The position numbers and the translations under genes are program-made. A stretch of DNA of 6,694 nucleotides from an uncultured bacterium (lineage in GTDB: Bacteria; Gemmatimonadota; Gemmatimonadetes; Palauibacterales; KS3-K002), in the NCBI GenBank assembly GCA_947581845.1, contig CANPVY010000244.1, positions 1-6,694 on the forward strand. The letters are read 5' to 3'. Of this stretch, positions 5,718 through 6,694 are shown piece after piece (the stretch's first letter is position 1; every line of letters begins with the position of its first letter). The notes below the pieces were generated by a model that worked only from the letters and a program-made list of their open reading frames with translations, did not search any database and was not told where the DNA came from.

Positions 5718-6575
5718 TCAGGCGGCCTCCGCTTTCGGCAGCGGACGGCGCAGCGCCCAGCGCAGAACGAAGGCGAGAATGAGGGCGACGGCGAAGGCGC
5801 AGACCACCGTGGGACCGGTCGGCAGGTCATGGTGGTAGGAAGTGTAGAGCCCCCAGACCGTGGCCAGCACGCCGCTCGACCAGGCGATCCCGATCAGCCG
5901 TCCCGGCTGCGCGGTGAAGAGGAAGGCGATGACGGCAGGGATCACCAAGAAACTGAACACCACCAATACACCGGCGATGGCGACGGCGGAGGTGACGACG
6001 AGGCCGAAGAGCGCGTAGAAGAGGAAATCCCACCACGCGATCGACCAGCCCGCGCTGCGCGCCAGCTCCGGTTTCATCGAGATCGTCATGAAGCGGTCGC
6101 GCAGGAACCAGTGGACCGCGCCGATCACGCAGCACAGGGCAGTCGTCCTCCAGATCTCCGTCCAGCCCACCCAAAGGAGGGTGCCGGAGAGGAGCTCCTC
6201 GACGTGCTCGGCCCCACGCGGCGCCTGGGCGACGACCAGGATGGTCGCCGCTGAGGCCACCACGTAGACGATGCCGATGATGGCTTCCTGGGGCACGCGG
6301 GTGCCCTCCATGCGTGTCACGCTGAGCAGGGCAGCAGCGATCAGCGTGACCGTCAGCCCGATGGAGTAGCCCGCCACGGACTCCGGAATACCCAGCCAGG
6401 CGCCCAGGGTGTCAGCGAGACCGAGGCCGGCGGCGGCCCAGCCCATGGCCGCGACCTGTGCGAGGGCCAGGTCCACGAAGATCACGCCGCGGGCGATGAT
6501 GTGGATTCCCAGGTACGCATGGATGCCGACCAAAACCAGAGAGGCCACGAGGGCCGGTAGCATCAGTTCCAACAT
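5718..6575 (-). CDS. Metal-ion (zinc/manganese type) ABC transporter permease, ZnuB/ABC-3 family
   Basis: A 285-residue, strongly hydrophobic protein with about eight predicted membrane spans (roughly 4-26, 32-52, 68-86, 97-117, 141-158, 182-222 as a pair, 226-246 and 254-273). It belongs to the permease family that imports Zn, Mn or Fe across the inner membrane with an ATPase and a binding protein. Recognisable family stretches are HAYLGIHIIARGVIFVDLALAQVAAMG (18-44 by position), VPQEAIIGIVYVVAS, GAEHVEELLSG, WDFLFYALFGLVVTS, AIAGVLVVFSFLVIPA and LPTGPTVV. In the first of these, Gln40 stands where ZnuB proteins usually carry a His (as in SHA or AHA), so it appears to be a distinct subgroup. 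ATG at 6573-6575 is chosen; a modest GGGCGGA lies just upstream of it. Partner genes would lie beyond 6694. The metal is not determined. Confidence 0.92.
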   Translation of the reverse strand: MLELMLPALVASLVLVGIHAYLGIHIIARGVIFVDLALAQVAAMGWAAAGLGLADTLGAWLGIPESVAGYSIGLTVTLIAAALLSVTRMEGTRVPQEAIIGIVYVVASAATILVVAQAPRGAEHVEELLSGTLLWVGWTEIWRTTALCCVIGAVHWFLRDRFMTISMKPELARSAGWSIAWWDFLFYALFGLVVTSAVAIAGVLVVFSFLVIPAVIAFLFTAQPGRLIGIAWSSGVLATVWGLYTSYHHDLPTGPTVVCAFAVALILAFVLRWALRRPLPKAEAA

Positions 6576-6694
6576 GTGTCCGCCCGTCCGCTGGAGGTTG
6601 TCTGTTCAGGAAGCCGGGTTTCACCCCGACGTCCAGTAATGCCGCCACTCTGTTCAGCAACAGAACACTCGACACAACACTGCTGTCACAGGCC
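6576..6694 (-). promoter_or_regulatory. Upstream region of the permease gene with palindrome and repeated half-site
   Basis: TCTGTTCAGCAACAGA at 6649-6664 is an inverted repeat: TCTGTT and AACAGA around CAGC. Its left half, TCTGTTCAG, recurs at 6601-6609, 48 bp away and 26 bp before the permease start. This could be an operator for a metal-responsive regulator, but it does not match Zur, Fur, MntR or DtxR boxes as I know them. Two of the three minus-strand frames are closed by TGA here, so an upstream gene, if any, ends near or beyond the window edge. No clear -35/-10 pair was found. Confidence 0.35.

Noticed and set aside
6412..6675. 87-codon minus-strand frame overlapping the permease start
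   Set aside because: Most of it overlaps the permease in another frame and is Gly/Arg/Pro-rich. It is probably a shadow, although its beginning is in the upstream region.

Overview
The window is GC-rich and gene-dense. It looks like chromosomal DNA from a free-living bacterium. GC-rich codon use, GTG starts, and a NYN/OST-HTH protein beside an Mpg-type DNA glycosylase would suit a Gemmatimonadota-like lineage, but that placement is an impression and not a result. No mobile element, CRISPR array, tRNA or rRNA was seen.

Layout: (1) 2-997 (+), the C-terminal part of a 3-dehydroquinate synthase (AroB) family protein whose N-terminus lies before the window. Its fold motifs are intact, but several catalytic and metal-binding residues appear replaced. 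(2) 1103-2668 (+), an AMP-forming acyl-CoA synthetase. A strong Shine-Dalgarno sequence 40 nt before the first conventional start faces an ATC codon. (3) 2669-2927, a 259-bp intergenic region with a 16-bp tandem duplication across the preceding stop codon, a hairpin, and an 8-bp inverted repeat flanking the next gene's ribosome binding site. (4) 2928-5081 (+), a 717-residue predicted nuclease with the order NYN, OST-HTH, OST-HTH, Arg/Glu-rich linker, helix-hairpin-helix. (5) 5078-5680 (+), an AAG/Mpg-type 3-methyladenine DNA glycosylase that overlaps gene 4 by GTGA. (6) 5718-6575 (-), a metal-ion ABC transporter permease of the ZnuB/ABC-3 type, convergent with gene 5. Its likely ATPase and binding-protein partners are not in the window. 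(7) 6576-6694, its upstream region, with a palindrome and a repeated half-site.

The two outer genes have recognisable metabolic or transport roles. The most interesting unit is the pair 4-5. A multidomain protein with a predicted RNase domain, two predicted RNA-binding domains and a C-terminal nucleic-acid-binding HhH appears translationally coupled to a base-excision repair glycosylase. That suggests, but does not prove, a link between a NYN nuclease and alkylation damage. The second interesting item is the AroB homologue, which looks like a divergent sugar-phosphate-cyclase family member or a pseudoenzyme.
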